Source of the DNA: Pyrus communis
Lineage: Eukaryota > Streptophyta > Magnoliopsida > Rosales > Rosaceae
DNA length: 64,000 nucleotides
Direction: 5' to 3'
Assembly: GCF_963583255.1 (NCBI RefSeq)
Contig: NC_084817.1
Location: 5,371,043-5,435,042, forward strand
The notes below the pieces were generated by a model that was given only the letters and a program-made list of their open reading frames with translations, had not been told where the DNA came from and did not search any database. Shown in pieces: positions 25,600-38,262 of the stretch. Numbering within the stretch: position 1 is the stretch's first letter; every line of letters starts with the position of its first letter. A program made the translations under genes and the position numbers.

Positions 25600-27380
25600 A
25601 AAAGTGCTTTTTCGGGGAGTGATCGGACAGTTGGGAATGTGGGAATATATGATGAAATATGACCGTTACGATTAAATCGGCGACAGAAGAAGTTGAATAG
25701 GCGAGATTTGGGAGTATAACTGTCGTGCTACGGTGGCTGTGGCTCAATTCAATTCCCTTTTAAATAAATATTTTTCTATCCTGGTTTTTTATTTTGGTCG
25801 CACGCTGGGTTTTAGGCAACGGGATCTTTTCTAATTACTAATCAACTTTAAATAGTAGGTTGGGACGTGACTGAGAAGTTGTTCAGTCTTAACCGCCTCG
25901 TATTATTTTTAATTCAATCATATTATAATAGGTAATTATTTTAGAGAAGTATTATCGGCACTCCAAAAATTTTATTCTACACTTCTCATTAACGTGTATT
26001 TTTCTTTCATAATATAAAATGTTTGGAGTGTAGAATGAAATATTTGAAACGTTAATAACAATTTCCTTATTTTAATTAATACTACATATGCAACAAATCA
26101 GTTATTTATTACATTATAACTTGTGAATTTTTATTACATTTTTTAGTTAAGATTATATTTTAAATATGCAACGTACTAATCATTTGTACTTTCTGTAGTT
26201 TTTTGTTGCTGTTTTGATTGATCTTGTTGGAGTCCCTTGGTCCAGAGCTGTTTCTTCCATCACTGCGAGTTTTATTTATTTTTATTAAACTAGCTCTGCA
26301 ATTTAAGTTTCTTTCCTTTTCTTGTGGAGAAAAATTTAGGGGTATCGGCACTTGCGGCAGGTGATGTTCTCACAGTGAAAATTTCATAAGATATTTTTTA
26401 CTTTCATTTTAATTAACTAAAATTAGGTGTTAAATTTTCACAGGTGAAGAACACCATTGGGGCACAAGTGACAGGAACACTTGAAAATTTCTCCTTCTTG
26501 TGTTGCGATCGTTAGGCATTGTGTCATGCTTTTAACCAAAATTATATTATTATAACATATAAACTAATAATGTGACATAGTTATATGGTCGCCGAGCTCA
26601 AAATATGTCGGATTTAACTTATAGCATGATATTATGCGCACTTGCATCATCGAAGATCATGTTTTATTTTCATGTTCTCATTTTTCACAATATTTTACCG
26701 ATAAGCGAATTTGACGATGTTGTTACTTCAAGCATCGAAGTCGACATATCGTTATCGTGATTTAAGCTTATGAATTGCATCCACGAGGTGGTGCGTAATT
26801 TGTGTCGCCAGGAACAAAGGAGAGATGCGAATGAACGTAGAGGAGGAATGTGAATCTGTGAAGGAACGTTACGGTTACGCTATCCTTTCTTCAACGCGGG
26901 TACTAAAAATTAGGCCTTTTTTTGTCAATAAAAATTAGGCTATCAGTTGACCAAACGATTACAATATCTCGATTCTATCAATTTTCTTGTCATATACAAA
27001 TAAAATAAAAACAGTTACAAATAAATGAAGAGACATCATTATTTTCAAAATATTTGTTTTCAAATTTATGATTTTGGTAATGATTTTTCATAATATTTAC
27101 GGCTGACGTTCGATGAGATATGCAAACACAATTATGGAAAGGAAAATTGGTGTTTTCAATTCAATCACACGATAAGAAAATTAATTATTTGATATAATTC
27201 ATATCTTCTTCTTTTTTTCCTTTCTTGGGTATAACGAATTAATATCCCAAAAACCTTGCCACTCCTTGAAGTTTTCTTTTTCATTTTATAGGGTTCCAGG
27301 TGGGTGTGTTATCATAAGCTAGCTCCATTTTTAGTTGTTAATTATATTTTGATTATAATCGATATTAAAGAGAGTGGAAG
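25600..27380. other. Intergenic, no gene seen
   Basis: Upstream of the QWRF gene the DNA is AT-rich and non-coding. A small inverted motif (GCACTCCAAAAATTTTATTC near 25960; TTTGGAGTGTAGAATGAAAT near 26020) suggests a minute MITE. Confidence 0.4.
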
Positions 27381-27382
27381 AA

Positions 27383-27521
27383 ATTTTTCAGTATGTTGGA
27401 AATATGATCTGGTATACAATGCTGTATAATTTAAGTAGTTGAAATTTATTTTTTCAAGTATATAATCACTTGTATAATAACGTGTGGTATACAACTCTAT
27501 GTTCCAGACACACTGAAAAAT
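27383..27521. mobile_element. Hairpin MITE, copy 1
   Basis: Left arm TTTTTCAGTATGTTGGAA and right arm (inverse) TTTTTCAGTGTGTCTGGAA form an imperfect hairpin. TGGTATACA and TGTATACCA face each other further in. It is the same family as the copy at 28418-28532. Confidence 0.65.
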
Positions 27522-28417
27522 CTCTAAAAAAGGGGGTTGTGTTCTATCCCGATAGCTTTGAGCTAAACTTACAGTGAATACTTATAGCGGATTAAAGAAA
27601 AAAACTCTATCCACTATAATGATTCATTACTTGCTCAATTATGAAGAGTAAGTTACTATTATGGACTAATTGGTTTTCTAGTATTAGTATTGGATGGCTT
27701 AGCTAACTTTGAATCATACAAAAGTGAGAAGACAATCACATTCCTTCATGCTTTGTAACTCCACTTTCCTTAATCTTTCTCTTTTCTTTAAGTTAATTTT
27801 AAGTCATTCTAAATCTTGCCCTTTTAATGCAATGATATTAGAGCAAACCAACTCCCTTTCTTATCACAATCTTAACTATTTCTCGATTGTATGCGCATAT
27901 GTATAGGTTGTTTAGAGCACTTATCACATGCTTTTTGTCTAAAACACTCATCCTGTAACTACTAACTATCTTTCTGTAATGAATGATGGGTGTAGTAGAT
28001 ATAAGAATGCTTATACCGTAGTTTGAAGACATATCCTTTTCCAGCCAACTTAAATCCCTACTTTTTATATAATAAAGTAATTACGATTACTCATCTGTCA
28101 CTAAACAAACTTTTAGTGATGTGATTATCAATCGTTATTCACCAATAAATTGCATCGTTTTAGTCCACAACTTATATATGATATAATATTTTATACATCT
28201 TTTAAAGCTAACCTATGACAAAAGCACTTCATACGTTAATGACTCAAAAGGAATTAAGCATAATTAAAGACTTGTAGTTTTTAAAACAAACAAGTCAGCT
28301 GCAGCCAACTTTTTATATTATTTGCATGATGCCACTTAATTAACTAACAAACTTAATTATGCTAATTTTTGTTAATTAAATTATTAAAACCTACCAAGCC
28401 ATACTTGTAAAGGAAAG

Positions 28418-28532
28418 GCCTGAAATATGGAGCGATACGTCACATGTTATTATACAATTGGAAAGACACTTGAAAACTAAACTTTTCTTCAATTGTATAA
28501 TGACATGTGGTGTACCGTCTCGTGTTTCAGAC
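28418..28532. mobile_element. Hairpin MITE, copy 2
   Basis: Arms of about 43 bp (28418-28461 and 28490-28532) are near-perfect inverses. The innermost ATTATACAATTG / CAATTGTATAAT match is exact. They enclose a loop of about 28 nt. The right end carries the same TTTCAGACACACTGAAAA terminus as copy 1. Confidence 0.7.
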
Positions 28533-28545
28533 ACACTGAAAATTT

Positions 28546-29496
28546 TCTCTAAAGGAAGAGGGAGGTCTCTTCCAAGACTTAGCTTGCATTTTATCTCAAA
28601 AAAATTGCATCTTATTCAAACTTGGACTTCACTTCCATTATTAAACCTAGTTTGGAAGTTACTGCATATTTCACTGCTGTAAATTGCAGTAACTTCTATT
28701 TTCAACTTGTTATATCTCCTTTGTTCAAGGAACTAGCTCTATCACCCTTTCCTTTTTCTCCTTTTTCTCCTTTCTTTCTATCCCTTCTTCAACACTCTAT
28801 GTGTTCGGATTTTTCTAAAGAAGAACAAATGCTGAGACCACTCAATTTTACGAGAAGAAATAACTTATATCTGGAAGATTCCGATCACTTTATTATAAAC
28901 TAACAACGTATTGTCGTGTGAAAAAGTAAAAAAAAAAACACATGAAAATGTGTGATTGAAATGAGAACTGTCATTGTGATTGTTGATAAGTTTCCCTCCA
29001 AACTCATAGAATTTTTCTGCTTATGTCTTTTACGTTTAATAGGGTATCTCGTGCAAATTCAATCAAGTGTCGAGAGAAACTTAAAATACAAAAAAAATAA
29101 ATGCAGAGGCAGAATGATGAACTAGTAGGTATAGAATACTAGTTGTGGGAAGCAATGCATTTGATTAGAGAGGAGAGAAATAAATACCTGCCTAAATTCG
29201 ATGAAGAAACAAAAGCTAAATCGGATGCCCTACATTCCATTTCGTTTGTTGCTAAAGGACCACTCATGATCACTGTTTTATTGCCTAATCCAGATCAAAC
29301 CCCTATTAGTTAAGGCCATCCCCACTTCTCAACATAAAGAGGGACAATCTTAGAGAAGAAAAAAAGGCGTCTTTGTAGGATGCTCCGTCCCCTCTTGCCT
29401 CTATCTTTCCTCCACTTTGCTTCGTATGCCTGTCTTTTCAGGGTCCCACTTCTCTCCACGCGAGTTTTATAGGAGGAGAAGAGAGACTTGCATAGA
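28546..29496. other. Intergenic, no gene seen
   Basis: AT-rich DNA without a supported gene. The frame at 28622-28903 is pyrimidine-rich and has no family signature. Confidence 0.4.
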
Positions 29497-29504
29497 CCCC
29501 AGTG

Positions 29505-30248
29505 CAGTGGCGGATCCAAAAAATAATATTAAGGGGCGTGCATAATTTTTTTTAACAGAAATAGCATGCATATTGTCATTTCATCGAGTCTTGGTAGGCT
29601 TAAAGTCATTTGGAAAGACATACTGCACACTTATTAATGTCTCATTTGCGTGGGTAACTAACATGTTCCAAGGCTGCTCCCATATGAATGCTTAACAAAA
29701 ATAGCATGCATGTCGTCATTTCATCGAGTTTTGGTAGACTTAAAGTCATTTGGAAAGACATAATGTACACCTGTTAATGCCTCATTTGCGTGGGTAACTA
29801 ACATGTTCCAAGGCTGCTCTCATATGAATGCTTAACAAAGAAACACACTTACCTTGAACACACTAACATTGTTTGATATCATTACATCTCATTAATATGT
29901 TTGTCCAAGAATGATGATGTTTTGTTATTCTCTAATATCACAATTTCATTTACTTTGCATTTTTAGATAATTTTTTACTTTGTTCTTTTTTTTGCCTACA
30001 ATTGTAATCACAACCAACAAACAAGTCAGAGGTAAATAATATTAGGACTAGTCTGTAAATGGGCAACACCTCTCTAATGCATTTTATCAAGCAATTGAAG
30101 GGCATATATGAAGGGCAACTCCAACCTTTAAAGGGGCAGCATCCAAGTCATCCATGGACATTTACCAAAATTCGGAGAAGTTATCCTTGGACATTCACTG
30201 AGTTCGGGAAGTCAACTGACCTCCTGCCCCTCAATGCATCCGCCCCTG
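29505..30248. mobile_element. hAT-like element with 8-bp TSD
   Basis: The left end CAGTGGCGGATCCA and the inverse of the right end, CAGGGGCGGATGCA, form a TIR with two mismatches. Flanking 8-mers CCCCAGTG (29497-29504) and CCCGAGTG (30249-30256) differ at one base. The 744-bp interior has no transposase and includes a 140-bp tandem duplication. Confidence 0.75.
29552..29831. repeat. 140-bp tandem duplication
   Basis: Two adjacent units of 140 bp. Each contains ATAGCATGCAT, TTTGGAAAGACATA and GCGTGGGTAACTAACATG, and the unit ends in CATATGAATGCTTAACAAA. A handful of substitutions separate them. They lie inside the hAT-like element. Confidence 0.9.
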
Positions 30249-30517
30249 CCCGAGTGTAAATTTTTGTTGTTTATATAACATTCATCGTGGAATTTAATTG
30301 TATGATTGTTTTTCAGACGCAATTCGGTTAGACTGATTATTTGTAACATTCACCATTCATACATATTAGGCACAAATTTGAATAAATTAGCTCCCAATTG
30401 TTGGATTAAGACACCAAATTTGTTCACTAAGTTATACATAATAGAAGACGAGAGATTCTATGAGCCAAGACGTTTGAAGAAACATGATAAGTTGATAAAT
30501 CCGAGATTAATACCTTA

Positions 30518-30712
30518 GGGCTTGTTTGAAACTGTTTTTAAAACGGTTGGAGTTTTTTATGAAAATATTTTTGGAATCAATATTTAGTAAAAATGCAAGT
30601 GAATTTTGGAAAAATACTTGAAGTGTTTTCTGCAAGAAGGACATAACTAGTGGAACTCAAAAACATTTTCTCTAAAAGCGGTTTTAGTCATTTTAAAAGC
30701 ACTTCATGTCAC
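30518..30712. mobile_element. Tourist-like MITE, right end lost
   Basis: TTA followed by GGGCTTGTTTGAAACTG starts a sequence sharing AATATGCAAGTGAAT-type blocks, a CTTGAAGTGTTTTCTGCAAG-like block and AAAAGCACTTC with the complete element at 45383-45616. No right terminal repeat with flanking TTA was found. Confidence 0.55.
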
Positions 30713-32580
30713 TAAATAAGAAAAAGTCGAAGAAAATTAAATACAAGTGAGACATTAACGCATACGTTTTTAAGAAAGACAAAACATCATACAAAAATCT
30801 AAAAAAAACAAAACGTCGTACACAAAGCTAAAAAATACAAAACGTCGTACACAAAGCCAAATTGATTAAAACTATCTACAATTTATCATCATTTTGGACT
30901 TTTACTTAGGCTGGATGCACATGAATTTTGGTCTACTAGATAATTTTGGTCCATCATAGCGTAAAAATAGGATTTAGGACAAAAGATGGTGGTGCTCATC
31001 AATGTGTGGACAATGACTGAATATCCCACACTAAAAAGCCAAACTTTAATCTTCTGTTAAGTTTCCATCAAGCATATAAAGGGACTAAGGGCTGCAAATT
31101 TATGACGGATTGATGTCGTTTCAGTCGTTATTATGACACAAAATAATCTGTCACAAAAGACTAGCAACTAACGTAGACAAAACCTACTAATCTTGATCCA
31201 CAATTTAGTCGCAAAAAGGATAGAAACAGAAACAATTTAGATGGAACAAAATTCTCATCTATGGAAACCTAATATCAATGTTTAACCAAACCCTACCAAA
31301 TTTTCGGACATACGCCCACCGTACATACCAATTTATGCAACTAGTGGACATACATACCATCAGAAACCTACCATAGGCGGACTACCGGGGTACGATTTCG
31401 TTGATATATGATGGGTTTCGGAGATCGAAAGCAAAATGACTTGGGAAATACTACTTAATCCACATCATATAATTGATGTTAATTAAAGGAACTAAATGTG
31501 ATTAGGTTAGGTAAACCTTCCATCCAAAACATGAGCTATATCTCACGTTGAAAGCTATATATATGTGGTTTTTTAGCTAAAATAGTATCTGAGAATGACA
31601 TAACTCGTACTTAGTCATTGAGATTTAAAATCAATATAAATGATTCATGAGTTTGTCTACTGTCAATCATTTTGATTCTTCAGTGAAAAATCCCCTTTAA
31701 AAAAGGGAAAATGATAAAAACATCCTCAATTTTTGTCAAATCATTTGATCTCATTGTGTATTAAATTGAGGATTTTTATTTATTATTATTTTTTTTATCA
31801 TTTTGGTCCTTATTTAACAAATATTTTTCATGAAAAGAACAAAATGATTGACAGTGAACAAATTCGGGGACAACTTTTATTGATTTCAAATCTTAAAGAC
31901 CAAAATGAAGAGTTATACCAATCTGAGCAACCATTATGGCTAAAATTCTTATATATTTATGTACTCAAATGCTTAGGAGAAGTGATAATATTTTTCATGG
32001 TCCCATTAGCTTTAATCAATAAGATGCTCCTTTAATCTTTCCGCTCCCAAAGCCGGAAAAAGAGCTTGACAGTAAGGACAGCAATGGCTTAGTTTTCTTT
32101 TGCCTAACTCTTATTATTATGATACTCAATATTTTCTGCAACTTGCCTGCCATTATAAAATCACATAATTTCTCACCCAAATGATGTTTTAATTTTCGGC
32201 CCAATTCTTATCATTAGTTAATTAAGGACCCTAATTACCATTACAAGGACTAATCATTCTGTTTATTGAATCAGGGACAAGTGAAAGGTAGGAAGTAGAA
32301 ATGAGGTAGGACCCAACAGGGAGAAAAAGAAAACAGTACAGATGGACCATCAAAAGCTTGAGAGAAAAGGTCGGCGGACATCTTTTATGTATTCTATTTT
32401 TCACTTATCATATGATGACAGAGATAATCATTATAAATATATAACCTAAGATAGCAATAGCATGTGACACGAAGATAAATAAAATGAAAGAGCGATAAAT
32501 ACGATTATCTCTCTTGTTTTGCAATGAATTTGTCTGCTGCCAACTAACATGTATTTAGTAACCAAAAGCTCTCACTTTAC

Positions 32581-32583
<3 letters not shown>
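30713..32583. other. Intergenic, no gene seen
   Basis: No gene recognised. A 46-bp region near 30789-30860 contains two adjacent AAAACGTCGTACACAAAGC-like units. Otherwise it is AT-rich spacer. Confidence 0.45.
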
Positions 32584-32615
<32 letters not shown>

Positions 32616-32812
32616 GAGACCAGCAGGTAGCTTTGTTAAGGTAATTCACTATTTTGAGGGGTCGGGAAGACTTATAGAAGCATTTTAATCTCCTTCTGGT
32701 CACTATCGTATGATTCACCAACGTTAGAAATCAAACCCAAAATATACCTTTTGAAATACGGGCTTGAAATCTGTTTACAACCACTATACCACCTTGTGGT
32801 GTTTAACCAAAT
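32584..32812 (-). mobile_element. SINE, minus strand
   Basis: On the minus strand it begins ACCACAAGGTGGTATAGTGG, an A-box-like start. A box-B-like GGGTTTGATTTC follows about 60 nt on. It ends in a run of about 30 A (T run on plus, 32585-32612). This is the layout of a tRNA-derived SINE. No target duplication was confirmed. Confidence 0.6.
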
Positions 32813-33516
32813 GTTATTACTTGACCACCCTAATCTTTAACTAACATGATACTATTAGTTTATCTAAATGTCAACCCTTTTCCAACAAGACCTGACCTTA
32901 AGTTCTTAACTACCATACTATTAAACTTTCCTGAGCCAACCCCACTTATATTATAACAATTTGCAAATTAAAGCTTAGGAATGTCAAATCGTCCGAAAAA
33001 GTTAGGCTCTAAAGTCTAAAGCAGGTTCCTATGTATAAAATTTCAACAAAAATAGTAAGGCCTAGTTTTGTCCAACTAATACTTATTTATATAGTAGTTC
33101 TTTTATGATACAAACGACAATCTAAACTAAATAAATCTAAAGTACGGAAAGAGTGATTGAACTTACAGATTTTGAATTAGAGTATCTGAATTAGGGATTT
33201 TGAAATAGGGTCCCAAACCGTACCAAAATACCGAATTTTTGGTTCGGTTTTGATTTTCAAAATCCCATCCCGAAAAGAATCGATTCATTATTTGGTTTGT
33301 GTTTTTCGGTTCGGGATTCCAATCCGAACCACCCCTAGTTATTTCTGTTATAAGACACAATATATTCATATCATGATAAAACGACACAAGTAGTCTGAAT
33401 TCTGAAATGTGCAAGAGCGTTACACACAAAATATGCATGGAAGGTTTGTTTAAACAACTTCGGAGTCGCAGATAACATCAAGATTCTAGTAATGAAAGGA
33501 ACAGGTCTAAAGCTGG
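32813..33516. other. Intergenic, repeat remnant
   Basis: No gene seen. Around 33185-33340 lies a sequence rich in TTTTGGTTCGGTTTTG and TTCGGTTCGGGATTCC-type motifs ending ACCACCCCTAG. It is probably a diverged foldback-element fragment. Confidence 0.4.
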
Positions 33517-34922
33517 CTAAGGAGTACCGCCGGGATTGGGACGAGCAGGAGGCGAAGGCTTCGGAATGTACGGGATTATAGGCGCACCGTGCTCGATCGG
33601 ACCATGTTTGATGGAAGCTTTCGAATTCGGAGAAGGATCAATGGGGCGGTAATCATCCAGATTCACATTGCCAGCACTGCCCTTCTTCTGTGTCCTTGGA
33701 GTGTAGCCATTCCCCTGCAGTTTGAGAAACAAAAGACAAATCCCAACATCACGAAGAACTCCTATTAGTAAGATGATTAAACAGGCAATAACGTCCTCTG
33801 AGCTAGCTTGTGAATAGTGTTTGACACGAGGACTTCCATGCAACGAAGATGCTATTGTGCACATAATATCTTCGGACTGACTTTCGGACGAGGGTGATGC
33901 ATGCTTTTTTCAAAAGGTTTGTGCATGTACCTTGAGCTTTCTGTTTGTAACAATCATTTTTGGCCCAACAGCATGGAGGTTGAAGAGACTATCTGTAACA
34001 AGAAATTAGGATAAATAGTTGGTAACCAGAAATTAGGATAAATAGTTGGTAACTTTAGTCTTATTTAGAACAAAAATATGGTGATTTTCACTCCCATTAA
34101 GCAATGTTTAAAATATCCACGAAATTGTCGATATTTCCGTCCAAATATTCAAAAAGTCAAGAATCGATAAGAGAGGGGTCAAATTCAAACTTCACCCTAT
34201 GTTGGTAAGATATAGGAAAATTAATGAATATCAATGCTATTTACCGACTTATTATTGAAATTTTGCCGAAACTCATTCCAAATTTCGAACTTTTGATTTT
34301 TTTGAGATATTTTCTCTAATTTCGATTTAATCTGAATGAGTTGATACACCCACCCCATAGTGAATTCCCATAATTTTCGTCGAAGGCAATAACCGATATC
34401 AATTGATACATCCATCGATATTTTCAGAAATTTGCATATCGATATTTCCATCTATATTGATATTTTAAACCTTGCTATTAAGCCATTAACAATTCATAAT
34501 TAACTAATTACAAAATTATCACTACTTACATAATTCAAATCAGAAAATATAAAACATGGTAGCTCAACACATGAAAGTAAAGAATTTTCAAGGGGATTAT
34601 GTATGAATTTTCTGCCCGCCATGCAATTATATAACAAAATGGTTAGTAGTGAAAAGCACTGGCCCTACAAATTACATAAGATTACCTCAAATGAGTGAGT
34701 AAACCAACTTATACTCAAAAGCCAAAAGCCAAAAGCCACTCTTTTTTACTACTATTTATAGATTTGAGAACACCATTAAAAAAGCATAACCAAATTCAAC
34801 CCCAAAAAAGATTAAACTTTACCCGGAAATAAGGAGCCATTTCTGCTGCTGGAGACACTGAGGAAGAACACTACAACTATTCGGAGCACAAAAGGCAAAA
34901 CCCAGAAACCAGAAGCCTTCAT
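33517..34922 (-). CDS. Small secreted proline-rich peptide precursor (DY-motif)
   Basis: Three minus-strand exons, 34922-34823, 33992-33931 and 33714-33517, have GT-AG introns and together encode 119 aa. Exon 1 supplies MKASGFWVLP and a hydrophobic run (VLRIVVVFFLSVSS), a clear signal peptide. Exon 2 ends MIVTNRKLK. Exon 3 holds the distinctive tail: NVNLDDYRPIDPSPNSKAS, HGPIEHGAPIIPYIPKPSPP and a final GGTP. An acidic residue before Tyr (DDY), followed by a Pro-rich segment behind a signal peptide and an RKL-type spacer, is the general plan of tyrosine-sulfated plant peptide precursors (PSY/CIF-like). I cannot assign it to a named family. Secretion to the apoplast is well supported, but a hormone role is inference. 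Reading the last exon alone as a single-exon gene would run into intron 2 sequence. A Mutator-like MITE and a 27-bp tandem duplication lie in intron 1. Confidence 0.8.
34001..34054. repeat. 27-bp perfect tandem duplication in intron 1
   Basis: Two adjacent AGAAATTAGGATAAATAG-containing units lie just upstream (minus-strand sense) of the exon 2 acceptor of the peptide-precursor gene. They may therefore overlap its branch-point region. Confidence 0.85.
34103..34474. mobile_element. Mutator-like MITE inside intron 1
   Basis: The left end AATGTTTAAAATATC is inverted at the right end as GATATTTTAAACCTTG. Flanking 9-mers CCATTAAGC (34094-34102) and CTATTAAGC (34475-34483) differ at one base. A 9-bp target duplication fits Mutator-like elements. 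Many GATATTTCC motifs recur inside. Confidence 0.7.
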
Positions 34923-36400
34923 GGAGCTTTTTTACTTCTTTTTTGGTCTCTCAAACACCCGGCCTGCCGTCGCGCCAAGGATTTTAAGACAAGAACGAAG
35001 TCCACCACCAGGAATTCCGGCGCTAAGAAGAACAACTCATGTCTTTCTTTCTGTACTGCTTTTTGTTTTGTGGCGGTGACTGAGTGATAAAAAATATCAT
35101 TTTTGCTTACCACTAGTCATCATATTTATCACCGTTAGATGAATTTAAATTTCAAGATTCATGTGGTGAATAAATATAAATTTCAAAATTCAAACTCATC
35201 TAACAGTGATAAATAGGATAATGATCATACATTATATAAATAATGGTGAATAAAAATGCATTCAAAATATAATGTGGGTGTCACTGACGTTTCATTTACT
35301 GCGTTTTCTTTCTAATAAGTAATAACAGAGAGTTCTTCAAAAAAAAAAGTAATAACAGAGCAGAGCATTTAAGAGCTTCATTTACTGTGTTTTTGCAGAC
35401 ACAGAAAGAGAGCAGTCTCGGGTGGGGGAATTGAAAGGCTTTGGTGTTCAAGGGTTGCCGTGGAATGTGAGCTTTTGGGCACGTCTGCTGCATTTGGCTG
35501 AGCCAATTTGCACGGTATAAAACACCCTTAAACAGTTATTTTAAATTAAAAGAATACTTAGCTATTCAAAGATGAATAGAAACTTCTACTCAAAATTTCT
35601 CAAAATTATTCGTTGTAAATTTATAGAACTTCGTGTTTATAATCAAAACCATTCATATTATAAATAACCCTATAAAGATCGCGTCCGCAAAAAAACAATT
35701 AAAACTAAAATCATTTAATCATCAAATTGTTTAAAAACAAATGAACGGTATTGGTAAAAATATTGCGAACCGTCTATGTATTTATCACGATAGATTGACT
35801 AAACGACCTTAGTTTTAATTTATTTTTTGTAAAGATAACTTTTACAATGTGATTCGTAGTATGAACGATTCTGATCATAAGTACAAAGCCCTGTGATTAA
35901 AACATTAAAAATTTTGAGTAGGATTTGCTACTCATATTTGACTAGCCAAATATTGTTCATAGGTTGATAAATACAGAATTACCGTTAATTGGTTAATTTC
36001 TTGTTTGGTCGCCGAGAAAACAAAGGAAAATGATCGGAAAAACGTAGCTTTTGAAAGATGTGAAAGTAAATTCCATGAATTTTCTTAAGAAACAAACAGA
36101 AAGTGAGTTGCATGACCATGAATTGACGGTTTATGGGCGTAACCTTTGCACATGACTCATCTTGTTTTAAATTCTTCTTCACCAAAAAGATGAGAGAACA
36201 AGAGTATGGACTAAAGCCAACTTCCGTATGTGCGTGACGACATCATTCGCTAATGACTAGCATCAAATCTAATCAAAACCTGTGAAGCAAGTTAGAAGAT
36301 AAATGAAATCTCAGACTAAGAAGGAATGATAAAACCAAAGAGAGAGAGAAATACCCACTGGATAACAAGATTTCGATTCAACGAATAGTTTCAACAATGG
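34923..36400. other. Intergenic between peptide gene and RPS29
   Basis: No gene seen. Short inverted AT-rich motifs near 35125-35260 (CATCTAACAGTGATAAATA and its inverse) indicate a small foldback repeat. Confidence 0.4.
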
Positions 36401-36551
36401 CTCAGTCAACAACTAATTGTCAAAACTTTAAGATTATACTACATTATGGTCTTGGATAAGAAAATGAAAAGGTACAGAAACAATGAAAACGATCCTGAGC
36501 TCCATACTTCAGACAACTTGATGGCCAATCTGAATCAAGCGGTGTCTCCAT

Positions 36552-37791
<1,240 letters not shown>

Positions 37792-37856
37792 CTTGAATCA
37801 CGCTAGGGTTTTCTTTCTGCGTCGCCTCGGCAGCTGCGGGAATACGATGGAGATCT

Positions 37857-37907
37857 AAAACCCTAATCCTTGTGGCTCGCATTTGCGAACCGTCGTTGCT
37901 TATATAG
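37857..37907 (-). promoter_or_regulatory. RPS29 promoter: TATA and telobox
   Basis: TATATA (plus 37901-37906, read on the minus strand as CTATATAAGC) lies about 110 bp upstream of the RPS29 ATG. AAAACCCTAA (telobox) is at 37857-37866. Teloboxes are recurrent in plant ribosomal-protein promoters and leaders. Confidence 0.6.
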
Positions 37908-38190
37908 TACCAGGTACAACGCTGCGTTTTGGTCGTTCTTGCCGCCACCGTGCAACGCTGCGCTTCTTCCTCCAACCGGCACGTGCTGTTGCCAACCAGG
38001 CCTTCATTTGGGCTTTAGGAACCAATCCTTCGAGGCTCTGTTTAGAATTTGAGTCCATATGTTATGTTGGGCCGAATAAGAAGAGAATTTTTAGTAGTGC
38101 TCGTGCCACATCATCTATCCACCCAAGAATTGAAGGCACACAAAAGACGATCACTTAGTATTACGAATTTACAATTTAGTGGTATTCTTC

Positions 38191-38262
38191 TTTACTTATA
38201 AGAAATGTTTTAGGTTTGAATCCATCTGAAGGAGAATTTGAACTACTTTATTGCTAGCCAAT
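38191..38262 (+). mobile_element. SINE fragment
   Basis: GTTTTAGGTTTGAATCC (box-B-like) is followed by GAATTTGAACTACTTTATTG and CTAGCC, matching the middle of the SINE family seen at 17841. It is interrupted immediately by the Cassandra LTR. Confidence 0.5.

Noticed and set aside
28622..28903. 93-codon frame on plus
   Set aside because: It is pyrimidine-rich low-complexity sequence with no conserved motif.
33517..33864. Single-exon 115-aa protein (MCTIASSLHGSPR...)
   Set aside because: The first ~50 codons are intron 2 of the secreted peptide gene. The spliced model gives a signal peptide and GT-AG junctions.
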